A stretch of 64,000 nt of DNA, taken from NCBI GenBank assembly GCA_964565865.1, contig CAZMGM010000002.1, forward strand, positions 1-64,000, given 5' to 3'. The DNA is from CBDAPI01 sp964565865. Lineage in GTDB: Bacteria; Acidobacteriota; UBA6911; RPQK01; CBDAPI01. This document shows, one piece after another, positions 1 to 8,348 of this stretch. Each line of letters opens with the position of its first letter. Within the stretch, counting starts at the first letter, position 1. The position numbers and the translations under genes were made by a program. The notes beneath the pieces were generated by a model, which was not told where the DNA came from, made no database searches, and saw only the letters and a program-made list of their open reading frames with translations.

Positions 1-74
1 TGGTGAGACAGTCCAGGTCTTCTGTTCGGTTTTCCAAGCTTCTTCAGGAGACCTCGGACCAAAGAAGCCCTTCA

Positions 75-103
75 AGAATACGCGGCTTCTGTCCATCCGT
101 CAA
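75..103 (-). promoter_or_regulatory. possible sigma-70 promoter facing off the left edge
   Basis: On the minus strand TTGACG (98-103) is followed after 17 bp by TATTCT (75-80), a reasonable sigma-70 match. It would drive a gene lying left of the window. The stretch 1-171 otherwise shows no protein I can recognise on either strand. Purely a motif match. Confidence 0.35.
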
Positions 104-171
104 ACTTTCCGACTCCCTGTCCTGGACGAAAGAGACTGGCAAGCCGAGCAACCCGGTGCTAAAGTTCGAGT

Positions 172-555
172 GTGAAGCTCTGGGAAGACAGCACCCATGA
201 CTGGGAGGAAGCCGACCCTGCTAATTTCACTGGGCAGGCACGAGTCCAACGCAGCGGTTTTCTCGATGGCAAGGATCAGATTCGGCAGTTTCGGGTCGAG
301 TTTGAGCCAAATGCCAGGACCAACTGGCACATCCACTCCGGTCTACAAGTGCTGGTTATCGTCTCCGGTACCTGCCTGGTACAGAAATGGGGAAAAGAGG
401 TCAAGCGTGTCTCAGCAGGACAGACAGTCGTATTCGAACCTGGGGAAAAGCACTGGCACGGAGCCAGTTCCGATGGTCCCGTGATTCATCTGGCGTTGAA
501 TGTGAATACCACGACTGCCTGGCTTGAAGAAGTGGAGCTGGACGAATCACGCTGA
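172..555 (+). CDS. small single-domain cupin protein
   Basis: This is a 127-residue protein with one conserved beta-barrel cupin fold. The first metal-binding motif is visible as NWHIHSG near residues 51-57 and the second as PGEKHWHG near residues 91-98. The glutamate usual in motif 1 is not evident (the region reads SGLQV), so a metal site, if present, would be three-histidine-like. The GTG start at 172 is the first available and no strong ribosome-binding site is seen. Proteins of this size include quercetin-dioxygenase-like cupins and small-molecule-binding cupins, and no substrate can be assigned. It lies upstream of the formate dehydrogenase genes on the same strand, but 436 bp away, so an operon is not implied. 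Confidence 0.75.
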   Translation: MKLWEDSTHDWEEADPANFTGQARVQRSGFLDGKDQIRQFRVEFEPNARTNWHIHSGLQVLVIVSGTCLVQKWGKEVKRVSAGQTVVFEPGEKHWHGASSDGPVIHLALNVNTTTAWLEEVELDESR

Positions 556-863
556 AGACCACGTTTTAAGACCCCTACTCTGTCAGGCCTTATGGTCCTG
601 AGTGCCTGCAGGGACCGCGGTGAAGGGACAGGTGGAAGCCGCGGAGCCCGACAAATACTCCTCCCAAGAAAAACTGCACTTTTTGGAAGGATGGCGATCA
701 GGTGGCCCCTTGAATCGTGTTTCAGATCTTGACTGCCGGGCTACCCTTCAGCTGGTGCTGATGACGGGCCCGGTCAGCCCCTAACAGTCCCTTCCTGGTA
801 TCCTCAACATCGAAGGGCTCCCGCTCGGAAGCACAGCCCGCCACTTTGAGGGCAAGGGAGATT
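556..863. other. intergenic stretch without recognisable gene
   Basis: This roughly 300-bp stretch follows the cupin gene. Short open frames exist, but none resembles a known family or has a convincing start. CCGCGG occurs twice about 25 bp apart near 615-645, giving a weak inverted repeat. I see no terminator with a T-tract. Confidence 0.4.
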
Positions 864-962
864 ATGAGAAAAACTAAGACAATACTTGGAGCGATCCTCA
901 TCTGGCACCTTCTTCTAGCAGCCCAGGGTGAAAGTCTAGCCGGCCACGTAGTGACCCGTTAA
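864..962 (+). CDS. 32-residue ORF consisting almost only of a signal peptide
   Basis: An ATG at 864, preceded by a purine-rich AAGGGAG, opens a 32-codon frame ending in TAA at 962. The product has a basic start (MRKTKT), a hydrophobic core (ILGAILIWHLLLAA) and a possible signal-peptidase site after AQG or SLA, then only about ten more residues (ESLAGHVVTR). This looks like the beginning of an exported protein, for example a receptor starting with a carboxypeptidase-regulatory-like repeat, whose body is missing. It ends 29 bp before the formate dehydrogenase beta gene. It may be a truncated pseudogene, a real small secreted peptide, or chance. Confidence 0.35.
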   Translation: MRKTKTILGAILIWHLLLAAQGESLAGHVVTR

Positions 963-991
963 GCCAGGCAAAATGATAGAATCAGTGCCCC

Positions 992-2662
992 TTGCAGCAC
1001 CCAACGAATCAAGAATTGATCGAGCTGTGGCGTGACGAGCCGGCTCCCTTGTTGCCGCTCCTCCATGCCTTCCAGGATCGGGATGGACATCTTTCTGGGG
1101 AGGCGATCCGAGAGACCTCTAAGGCTTTGAAGATCCCGCTGGCTGATCTTTACGGGACAGTCACATTTTATCATCACTTTTCGCGCCAGCCCGAGCATGG
1201 TAACTATCGAGTGTGCACAGGACCGGTCTGCCGGTTTCGCGGGGGACTGGAACTACTAGAGACGTTGGGAAATCGGGCCGAACAAATGCCCTGTGCGGGT
1301 CGCTGCGATGATCCAATACCGGTTATCCGCGGAAAGCGCCTGGTTGTCGGTACATCTCCCGAGTCCCTGGTCAGTCGCCAGTCGCCTCTCCCACCATGCA
1401 ATCCCGGCGGAGTCGAGGAATGCGTTTTTGCTTTTATCCGCGACACGGACCGCAACCGCATTGCCGGTTATAGGAAAAGCGGCGGATACGAGGCGCTGAC
1501 TCAGGCGGTCCTGGAACGGGACCCTGGAGACATCATCCGGCTGGTCACTGAAAGTGAGCTGGCAGGCCGGGGGGGAGCAGGTTTCCCAACTGGACGCAAG
1601 TGGCAAGCCGTCGCGGAGGCTCCAGGTGAGCCAAAGACCATCGTCTGCAATGCCGATGAAGGGGAACCCGGCTGCTTCAAAGACCGAGTTCTAATGGACC
1701 ACGACCCCCATGCAGTCATCGAGGGAATGATCCTGGCCGGTCGTGCTACTGGAGCTATGCGTGGATTTATCTATCTCCGGTATGAATATCCTGAAACTTT
1801 CAGGATTCTGGAGCAGGCGCTTCGCGAAGCGGAAGAAGCTGGCTTTCTCGGGGACCGGATTCTGGGACAGAACTTTTCTTTTCACCTGTACCTGCGACGG
1901 GGAGCTGGAGCCTACATCTGCGGAGAAGAAACCTCACTGCTCAACAGTCTCGAAGGAAAACACCCGTTTCCCCGCAATCGACCTCCTTATCCTGTAACGC
2001 ATGGCTATGAAAACCTTCCCACTGTCGTCAATAACGTGGAAACCCTGGCTTCCGTCCCTCCGATTCTGAGAATGGGTGCTGAATGGTATCGGGGGCTCGG
2101 CTTGAATGATCACAGCGGAACCAAAGTGATTAGTCTTTCAGGTGACATCCAGGAGCCGGGCAACTACGAGGTACCCCTCGGAATGCCTTTGAAGACTCTG
2201 CTCTACGATTGGGCGGGCGGTCCTCCAACCGGCAGAATGATCCAGGCAGTCACGATGGCAGGTCTGTCGGGGGGGTTTCTGGCGGGTGAGGATCTGAACG
2301 TTACTCTCGACGAGCCCAGCATTCGAGAATGTGGCTCTTTTCTAGGCGCCGGTGGAATCATGGTCTTCGACTCAAGCCGTGATATGGTGGAGGTAGCCCA
2401 CAGCGCCATGAGCTTTTTCGCCGAAGAGTCCTGTGGGAAGTGCTTTCCCTGCCGGATCGGCACCCGGCGGCTGACCGAACGCCTTTCCGGAGAGGCCGGT
2501 CCAAGGCAATTGGACGCCTGGACTAGGGAAGTCAAGGATCTGGGCGAAATCATGAAGGAGTTGAGTGCCTGCGGCCTTGGGGTTGCTGCCCCGCTGGTTA
2601 GCGATAGTCTCTTGAAGTACTTTCCGGAACAGATCGATCGACACCTGCGGAATTCAGGGTAG
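992..2662 (+). CDS. fdhB: formate dehydrogenase beta subunit, NuoE-NuoF fusion
   Basis: The 556-residue diaphorase subunit passes electrons from the catalytic subunit to NAD+. Residues 1-125 are a NuoE-like thioredoxin-fold domain with 2Fe-2S ligands Cys75, Cys80, Cys101 and Cys105. The rest is NuoF-like, with the FMN/NADH motif GRGGAGFPTGRKW near 192-204 and 4Fe-4S ligands Cys481, Cys484, Cys487 and Cys527. The E-F fusion matches the beta subunit of soluble two-subunit NAD-dependent formate dehydrogenases (FDH1 type of methylotrophs). The first start after the in-frame stop is the TTG at 992. The catalytic subunit begins 8 bp downstream, so the two are surely co-transcribed. Some NAD-reducing hydrogenases share this module, but the neighbour makes formate dehydrogenase the clear choice. 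Confidence 0.93.
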   Translation: MQHPTNQELIELWRDEPAPLLPLLHAFQDRDGHLSGEAIRETSKALKIPLADLYGTVTFYHHFSRQPEHGNYRVCTGPVCRFRGGLELLETLGNRAEQMPCAGRCDDPIPVIRGKRLVVGTSPESLVSRQSPLPPCNPGGVEECVFAFIRDTDRNRIAGYRKSGGYEALTQAVLERDPGDIIRLVTESELAGRGGAGFPTGRKWQAVAEAPGEPKTIVCNADEGEPGCFKDRVLMDHDPHAVIEGMILAGRATGAMRGFIYLRYEYPETFRILEQALREAEEAGFLGDRILGQNFSFHLYLRRGAGAYICGEETSLLNSLEGKHPFPRNRPPYPVTHGYENLPTVVNNVETLASVPPILRMGAEWYRGLGLNDHSGTKVISLSGDIQEPGNYEVPLGMPLKTLLYDWAGGPPTGRMIQAVTMAGLSGGFLAGEDLNVTLDEPSIRECGSFLGAGGIMVFDSSRDMVEVAHSAMSFFAEESCGKCFPCRIGTRRLTERLSGEAGPRQLDAWTREVKDLGEIMKELSACGLGVAAPLVSDSLLKYFPEQIDRHLRNSG

Positions 2663-2670
2663 GATCGGAA

Positions 2671-5388
2671 ATGAATACGGACTCAACTCAAGGGATAGAG
2701 ACGGCCACCATTACGATCGACGGGGTCGAAGTTTGTTTCGAGCCTGGTGAAACCGTCTACGAAGTGGCCGACCGGCACCAGGCGCAGATCCCGACCCTGT
2801 GTTACGACCCACGCCTGGAACCCTTTGGAGGCTGCCGTCTTTGTGTCGTGAAGATTGAGGGGACCCACAAGCCGGTGGCGTCATGTACCACCGTCGCGAC
2901 CACGGGAATGGTCGTTCGGACCAAGACTCAGCAGCTCGAAAAGCACCGCAAGACTCTTCTGGAAATGGTGGCTAGCGAAAACCGTGAGGCCCAAGTCGAT
3001 CCTCTTAGCGGATATGCTTCCCAGGAGCTGACCACCCTCACCGACCGCTACGGTGTAAACAATGGTCGCTTCTCCGGCAGCACGTCGGGCCGATCCAAAC
3101 AGGACGATAACCCTTTCATCCTGCGCGACTACGAACAGTGCATCTCCTGTTACCGTTGCGTGCGCGTGTGTGCAGAGCAGGAAGGCGACTATGCGATCAC
3201 GGTCCTGAACCGAGGATTTGAGACCCGAATCGCAACTGAGTTCGACGGTCTTCTCAAGGATTCGGCCTGTACCTTTTGCGGCCAGTGTGTGCAGACGTGC
3301 CCTACTGGAGCTCTGGCGGACAAAAAGGCCCTCCAGTACGCCGATCTCCCGGAGGAAATCAGCAAGACTCGAAGTACCTGTCCCTATTGCGGCGTCGGCT
3401 GCTCCGTGGACCTTCTGACTAAAGGCGACAGACTGGTAGGGATTCACCCGGCCATGGACGGGCCGGCCAACGAGGGCGCTCTCTGCATCAAGGGACAGTT
3501 CGCTCATGATTTTGTCCAGCATCCGGACCGCCTGGCTTCCCCCTTGGTTCGAGACGGGAAGGGCGAATTGAGAGAAACCAGCTGGGACGAGGCCCTCGAC
3601 CGGGCTGCTGACGGGTTTCGGAAAGTGCGTAAACAGTACGGCCGCCACGCCATCTACGGGGTCGCCTCGGGCCGCACGCCCGGAGAAGCTGATTACATGA
3701 TGCAGAGGTTTATCCGGGCCAGCTTCGGGACCAACTATATCGACAACTGCAGCCGTGCCTGACATGCCCCAACGGTGGCCGGTCTGGCTGCCACTATCGG
3801 CCGGGGTGCAATGTCCAACCCGCTGGCCGACATGGAAAAGCCCGATGTCATCTTCTGCATAGGCACCAACATGACCGAGTGCCACCCGGTTGCCGCCACG
3901 CGCATCAAGAGAGCGGTTGCACGCGGTGCCCAGCTGATTGTGGCCGATCCCAGGCACATTGTCCTGGCTGATCTGGCTAATACATTCCTACAGATTCGGG
4001 TCGGCTCGGATTCCGCACTTCTCCTGGCAATGGCTCACGTCATCGCTCGTGAGGGACTTGTCGACCGGAAATTCATGGAGGATCGGACGACTGGAGGTGA
4101 AGACTTTCTCGAACACATTCAGGAGTTTCCGCCTCGGTGGGCGGAAACTATTACAGGCGTTCCGGCCCGGGACATTGAAAACGCCGCGCTGGCCTACGGA
4201 TCGGCAGAAAAAGCGGCCATTTACTACACTCTCGGCATCACAGAGCACATCTGTGGCGTTGACAACGTCCAGGGTCTTTGCAACCTGGCACTCATGACCG
4301 GAAACCTGGGTCGAGAAGGAACCGGGATCAATCCCATGCGGGGTCAGAACAATATTCAGGGAGCCGGGGATAGTGGCGCCATCCCCAACAACTATCCCGG
4401 GTTCCAGCCCGTGACCGACCCGGAAAACCAGGCCAAGTTCAAGGAGGCCTACGGAACGGAGATCGACCTGGGCAAGGACATCACCAAGGTTCGAGCCCTG
4501 GAACTAGCTGGCGACCAGATCCGAGCTATGCTTATCGACGGAGAGAATACCCTGGTTTCGGATCCCGACATGAAACACTGTGAACACGCGCTTCGCAGTC
4601 TCGACCATCTGGTCGTAATCGATATCTTTCTAACCGAAACGGCGCAACTAGCTGACGTTGTTCTTCCTGCCACCAGCTGGGCGGAGACGGACGGAACATA
4701 CACCAATACGGAGCGGCGGGTGCAGCGGGTGCGGCAGGCGGTGACTCCACCTGGAGAGGCCAGACCTGACTGGTGGATAGTAGCTCAGATTGCTCAGCGT
4801 ATGGGAATAAAGGGTTTTGAGTTCCAGTCAGCTAAAGACGTTTTCAATGAACTCTGTAGTCTCTCTCCGATTTACGCCGGTCTCAACTGGGACAAAATTG
4901 ATCAAGGTGAATACCACTGGCCGGTTCCCTACGAGGGGCACTCCGGGACGCCCATTCTGCACGAAGGAAAGTTCCGAAACGGCCGCGGTATCTTCAAGCT
5001 GATCCGCTACCGTGATCCAGCCGAAACCATTGATGAGGAATTCCCGGTGTGGCTCACGACCGGACGACGGCTGGAGTCCTACCACACTCGGACCCAGACC
5101 GGGCGCGCCCAAGGCATCGACTACCTGCTTCCTGAGGAGACACTGGAAGTGCACCCGCAAGACGTCCAGGCATGGGGCCTTAGAAGCGGAGACTGGTGCT
5201 CCATGTCCAGCGCGAGAGGATCCATAAAAATCAAAGTACAAGCCACGCGCCGCTCTCCGCGAGGCACCGTGTTCACAACCTTCAGCTTCAGCGATGTTCC
5301 AGTGAATATCCTAACGGGATCGGGTTACGACCCCATCACCGACACGGCTGAGTTGAAAGTGTGTCCGGTGAGAATTGAACCGGTTTAA
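2671..5388 (+). CDS. fdhA: selenocysteine-containing NAD-dependent formate dehydrogenase alpha subunit
   Basis: It oxidises formate to CO2 at a Mo/W-bis-MGD centre. The frame is open for 906 codons except an in-frame TGA at 3760-3762, read here as Sec364. The context NCSRA-U-HAPTVAGL is exactly the catalytic Sec/Cys motif of this family, and the homology continues unbroken after it. Domains: NuoG-like 2Fe-2S (Cys44, 55, 58, 72); two 4Fe-4S ferredoxin motifs (Cys157/160/163/167 and 200/203/206/210); molybdopterin domain with its own 4Fe-4S site (Cys237, 240, 244, 272); and a C-terminal molydopterin dinucleotide-binding domain from about residue 790. The His-Cys3 cluster often present near residue 100 is absent. 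The ATG at 2671 follows an AGGA ribosome site. The gene forms an operon with the NuoE-F subunit. Automated callers would split it at 3762. Confidence 0.95.
3760..3794 (+). promoter_or_regulatory. bacterial SECIS element after the fdhA UGA codon
   Basis: Directly after the UGA, a hairpin with stem GGCC (3777-3780)/GGCT (3786-3789) presents the loop GGTCT (3781-3785). A surrounding GTGGC/GCCAC pairing (3776-3779 with 3790-3794) is an alternative closing helix. The loop sequence and its 18-nt distance from the UGA match, from memory, the E. coli fdhF SECIS that binds SelB. This supports selenocysteine insertion. The selA, selB, selC and selD genes are not in the window. Confidence 0.8.
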
Positions 5389-5656
5389 CAGATCCTGAAT
5401 GCTGGCGCTCACTTTCGCTCACGCCGTTACCAGTGCTGAGTCCCGGGTTGAAATGCCAGCCTATCAGTGTAGTTACCATAGAGACAGGGAGGCCACAAAG
5501 GCAGTTCGCTGTGCCCTTTTTGTCCAAAGGGGTAAAGACTCCCACCAGTTTGGAGGACTCGCAGTGAAGGTAGGTGAATTTCTGGGAAAGTACAGTTCTT
5601 CGGTTCTGGGTCGAGGTCTCGTCCAACAGATCCAGTGACCCCGTCTGTGAGGTGGA
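5389..5656. other. intergenic stretch after fdhA, probably decayed sequence
   Basis: No intact gene is seen. It lies downstream, on the minus strand, of the FAD-oxidase remnant at 5657-5821 and may be further decayed sequence from that gene. I could not align its frames convincingly to the rest of a GlcD-type protein. No hairpin terminator for the fdh operon was found. Confidence 0.35.
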
Positions 5657-5821
5657 TCAAATGCTGCGAGCTCGTCTACCGTCTGCCAGAATCTCCTCCA
5701 GGCCCAGAACCAGGCTTCTCGTCATCCCAAACTAGATTAGTCGGTTGCCCCCGGCATTGGTCGCAATCGCTCCGCCGATCGTGGCAGTTCCGCGTGCGCC
5801 AAAATCAAGAGGAAGAATGAA
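5657..5821 (-). pseudogene. remnant of a GlcD-type FAD-linked oxidase
   Basis: The minus strand reads FILPLDFGARGTATIGGAIATNAGGNRLI, then a TAG stop, then FGMTRSLVLGLEEILADG, then another stop. This is the FAD-binding core of the glycolate oxidase GlcD / D-2-hydroxyacid dehydrogenase family, whose consensus reads roughly LGARGSATIGGNIATNAGG followed by RYGMTRDLVLGLE. An in-frame stop splits the motif and no intact flanking domains are found, so this is a decayed fragment of a flavoenzyme. A related functional gene may exist elsewhere in the genome. Confidence 0.8.
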
Positions 5822-5898
5822 TCTTTCCCTGCTGGACTGCCTGCAGCGCCCTACCTGGAAACCGGAAGAGTCGGAGCCCGTCGGTATAGTGATTTCCT

Positions 5899-6303
5899 AT
5901 GAAGGATCCCCGTCGGGTAACGCCTGCTGAGTTCGCAATCATCGAAGTGTTGTGGGCTCACACCGAGGATCTTCCAGTCAGGGTCGTGAGACGGAAGCTA
6001 GCCCCTCGGCGAAATCTCGCCTACACAACGGTCATGACCCTACTGGACAAAATGAGACGCAAGGGTACGGTCAGGCGCAGGAAACGGGGCAAGGCCTACT
6101 TCTACGCTCCCACGGTAAAGCGTCGAGAAGTCCTCAATTTCCTGGTTCAGGAATTTGCCAATTCCTATTGTCACGGACACCGTGGGTTGCTCAAGCCCTT
6201 CCTGCAACCATCTCACCTGGCCAGAACCTCTGCGGTGGCACTCGCTGCCGCAACCCGGCAACCCGGTCTTCCAGTGAGTGACCTGGAAGTCGAGCTCCTC
6301 TGA
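5899..6303 (+). CDS. BlaI/MecI/CopY-family transcriptional repressor
   Basis: This is a 134-residue winged-helix regulator. The N-terminal 75 residues carry the family signature: TPAEFAIIEVLWA, then a recognition helix region ending NLAYTTVMTLLDKMRRKG, then the wing KRGKAYFYAPTV. The C-terminal part, used for dimerisation in BlaI, is basic and then hydrophobic. Characterised relatives bind a dyad in their own promoter and are removed by a co-encoded BlaR1 sensor protease. No BlaR1/M56 gene is adjacent here, so the signal and targets are unknown. The gene stands alone and is convergent with the PPIase gene that follows. Confidence 0.85.
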   Translation: MKDPRRVTPAEFAIIEVLWAHTEDLPVRVVRRKLAPRRNLAYTTVMTLLDKMRRKGTVRRRKRGKAYFYAPTVKRREVLNFLVQEFANSYCHGHRGLLKPFLQPSHLARTSAVALAAATRQPGLPVSDLEVELL

Positions 6304-6313
6304 CCCATTAACC

Positions 6314-6343
6314 GGAAGGGACTGCTAGCACTAGATCCCTTCC
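6314..6343. terminator. hairpin between two convergent genes
   Basis: GGAAGGGA (6314-6321) and TCCCTTCC (6336-6343) form a perfect 8-bp stem with a 14-nt loop containing CTGCTAGCACTAG. It overlaps the stop codon of the minus-strand PPIase gene and follows the BlaI gene by 10 bp. There is no strong T-tract, so it may be a weak bidirectional terminator or a degenerate copy of the CTAGCAG repeat family found elsewhere in the window. Confidence 0.4.
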
Positions 6344-7389
6344 TTTAGATCGAACTGGTCACGGTATTTGGGTGAGATGTAGATGTAGCTCTCCTCGATC
6401 AGATTCGTGAGGTACTCTTCGAGTTCCGGAAGGGCCTTTGCTTCATAGAGGTGCATCTGGATTTCTGAGCGGACGTCTTCCAAAGGTTTGACGCGGAACA
6501 TTTCTTTTCCGGTAACTTTGATAATCTGAATGCCCCAATCCTGCTCGATTAACCCCGTAGTTTGTCCGGCCTCCAGATCAAATACGGTTTTCTCTAGGTT
6601 CTCCGCTAGGACTCCCTTTTGAAAAGGACCGATATCGCCACCTCGAGACGAAGTTGCACCTTCGGAGTATTCCCTGGCCAGGTCCTCAAAGGTGCTGCCC
6701 GCCTGCAGCAGTTCCAGCACTTGTTGCGCCTGGTCTCTGGCTTCCTGTTTGGACTTGTCCCCATAGAGAATAGCAATCTCGGAAAGCGTCACCTGGGGAG
6801 GATCAGAAAAGTCTTCCTGGTGTCCCTGATAATAAGCTTCAATTTCCGGCGTCAGCAGCGTAATTCGACTGTAAACCACTTGTTGCTGGAGCATCTCAAC
6901 TATCATGCGTTCCCGGACAGTTCCCCGAAAGCTCTGAAGATTACTACCTCTCTGCTGTAGAGCCTGATCCAGAACCTGGAGGTTGGGAATACCGTTCTCC
7001 TCCATGAGGTTCTGTATGTAGCGCTCGACGTCTCTCTCTATTTCCGCACCCATACCCATGTCTTCAGCCTTCTGAAGCATAAGCTTGGTTTCGATCAACT
7101 CCTGCAAGCGCAACCTTTTCCGTTTTTCGTAAACCTCCTGAAGCCGCCCCTCGTCTTTGATCTCCCCACGGAGATCGACTTGAAGTAGGCGCAGATCCTC
7201 GTCCAGTTCGGTTTTCGTAACTACATCCTGGTTGATTCTCACGACGATCTCATCCAGAATCACTTCGTCCGGCGCATCCTGGCCGAATGAAGCGACACCG
7301 ATGGATAAAGCCATGGAGGCGAACACAAGGCCTTTCACAGACGCAGAAATGGAGCATCCAGTGCGTTCTGTATTAACCGAGCTCAGCAT
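6331..7389 (-). CDS. SurA-like periplasmic peptidyl-prolyl isomerase / chaperone
   Basis: The 352-residue exported protein should help outer-membrane or secreted proteins fold. Residues 1-36 form a signal peptide (hydrophobic core GLVFASMALSIGVASFG). The SurA N-terminal chaperone segment follows (DEIVVRINQDVVTKTELDEDL). One parvulin domain lies about residues 190-300, with the typical LAREYSEGATSSRGGDIG and a late GIQIIKVTG strand. E. coli SurA has two parvulin domains and this protein has one. The ATG at 7389 has a GGAG site 8 nt upstream. It overlaps the upstream PPIase gene by 17 bp, so the two are translated from one transcript. Confidence 0.9.
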   Translation of the reverse strand: MLSSVNTERTGCSISASVKGLVFASMALSIGVASFGQDAPDEVILDEIVVRINQDVVTKTELDEDLRLLQVDLRGEIKDEGRLQEVYEKRKRLRLQELIETKLMLQKAEDMGMGAEIERDVERYIQNLMEENGIPNLQVLDQALQQRGSNLQSFRGTVRERMIVEMLQQQVVYSRITLLTPEIEAYYQGHQEDFSDPPQVTLSEIAILYGDKSKQEARDQAQQVLELLQAGSTFEDLAREYSEGATSSRGGDIGPFQKGVLAENLEKTVFDLEAGQTTGLIEQDWGIQIIKVTGKEMFRVKPLEDVRSEIQMHLYEAKALPELEEYLTNLIEESYIYISPKYRDQFDLKEGI

Positions 7390-8296
7390 TTCTACTTCTC
7401 CAAAAACGGTCGAGCCGCTCGTCTAGAATCTCCACTTCAGCCTGGGTAATTCGTTCCTGCACAAAGGCATGAACGGCGAGGCGTTCTTTCTCGGTCAGGA
7501 TCAGCTTGAAAATCTTCTCCTGTACCTCATAGAACTTCTGATAGTGCCTGGGAGTCCGTTCCTCCACAGTGAAAATGTGGTAGCCGAAGTGGGATGCGAA
7601 AACCAGGCTGATTTCCCCTACCCGAAGCTTAAATATGAACTTCTCGAAGGCAGGGGGCAGCTGTCCGGGCTCAAACACACCCAGTTCACCGTGATCGTGG
7701 GTACCCGCTGAGTGTTTTTCAGCCAGATCGCGAAAATGTCGGAAGTCACCCGGTACCAGTTGTTGGCGAAGGTGCTCTGCCTGACCGAAGTCACTCAATA
7801 GAATTTCCAGAACGCGTAATTGTTCGTCAACCACAAACTCCTTTTCGTGGTTGACATAGTACCGCCGCAACTCGCTCAGAGTAACCCGGTCGCCGCTCAC
7901 GAGACGAGACTGGACGTAATTGTGGACGGTCAGAAACCGCTGACTCCACTTTTGCGCCGATGCCGAGTCGGTTCCAACGGCCTCCCATGCTGCGGTCCGA
8001 TCCCGGGTGGCCTGCTCGGGCAACTGGTAACCTTCTCGTTCTGCTTCGTAAAACAGAATCCACTGCACCAGAAAGTGCTGGAAGCGGCTGGCCAGAGCTT
8101 CCGTGGCAATCTCTTCGTCCGACAGATTCAGGTACTCTTCAAAGTCACTTCGGAGAACCGAATTGCCGTTGACTCTGGCGATAATTACCTCCCGTTCAAC
8201 CAGTTCGGGATCGGGTCCCGGAGGTCCCTGGCAGGCTAGTCCGGAGCCGACCAGAAAGAAACCTATGAAATGTCGGGCAGGAGCAAAATGATTCAT
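7373..8296 (-). CDS. parvulin-type peptidyl-prolyl isomerase, likely lipoprotein
   Basis: A second parvulin PPIase of about 307 residues precedes the SurA-like gene. I place the start at the ATG at 8296 rather than the TTG at 8311, because MNHFAPARHFIGFFLVGSGLAC is then a compact signal sequence ending in a lipobox-like GLAC. The -3 residue is glycine, which is not canonical. An N-terminal helical SurA-like part (IIARVNGNSVLRSDFEEYL) is followed by a parvulin domain near residues 160-250 (EILLSDFGQAEHLR to GYHIFTVEER) and a charged tail. Membrane-anchored relatives include PrsA. The tandem with the SurA-like gene suggests a joint role in envelope protein folding. Confidence 0.85.
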   Translation of the reverse strand: MNHFAPARHFIGFFLVGSGLACQGPPGPDPELVEREVIIARVNGNSVLRSDFEEYLNLSDEEIATEALASRFQHFLVQWILFYEAEREGYQLPEQATRDRTAAWEAVGTDSASAQKWSQRFLTVHNYVQSRLVSGDRVTLSELRRYYVNHEKEFVVDEQLRVLEILLSDFGQAEHLRQQLVPGDFRHFRDLAEKHSAGTHDHGELGVFEPGQLPPAFEKFIFKLRVGEISLVFASHFGYHIFTVEERTPRHYQKFYEVQEKIFKLILTEKERLAVHAFVQERITQAEVEILDERLDRFWRSRNAELG

Positions 8297-8348
8297 CGTT
8301 CGGGGTAACAAACAGCTCTAGCAGCTTCCCGGTTCCCCTGGAGAGGCT

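Noticed and set aside
3760..3762. UGA in fdhA as a true stop, making the gene a broken pair (2671-3762 and 3775-5388)
   Set aside because: The codon falls exactly on the catalytic Sec/Cys position, homology continues in the same frame, and a SECIS-like hairpin follows at the right distance.
2881..3957. 358-codon minus-strand frame opposite fdhA
   Set aside because: It is antisense to the well-supported fdhA frame and has no family resemblance, so it is a shadow.
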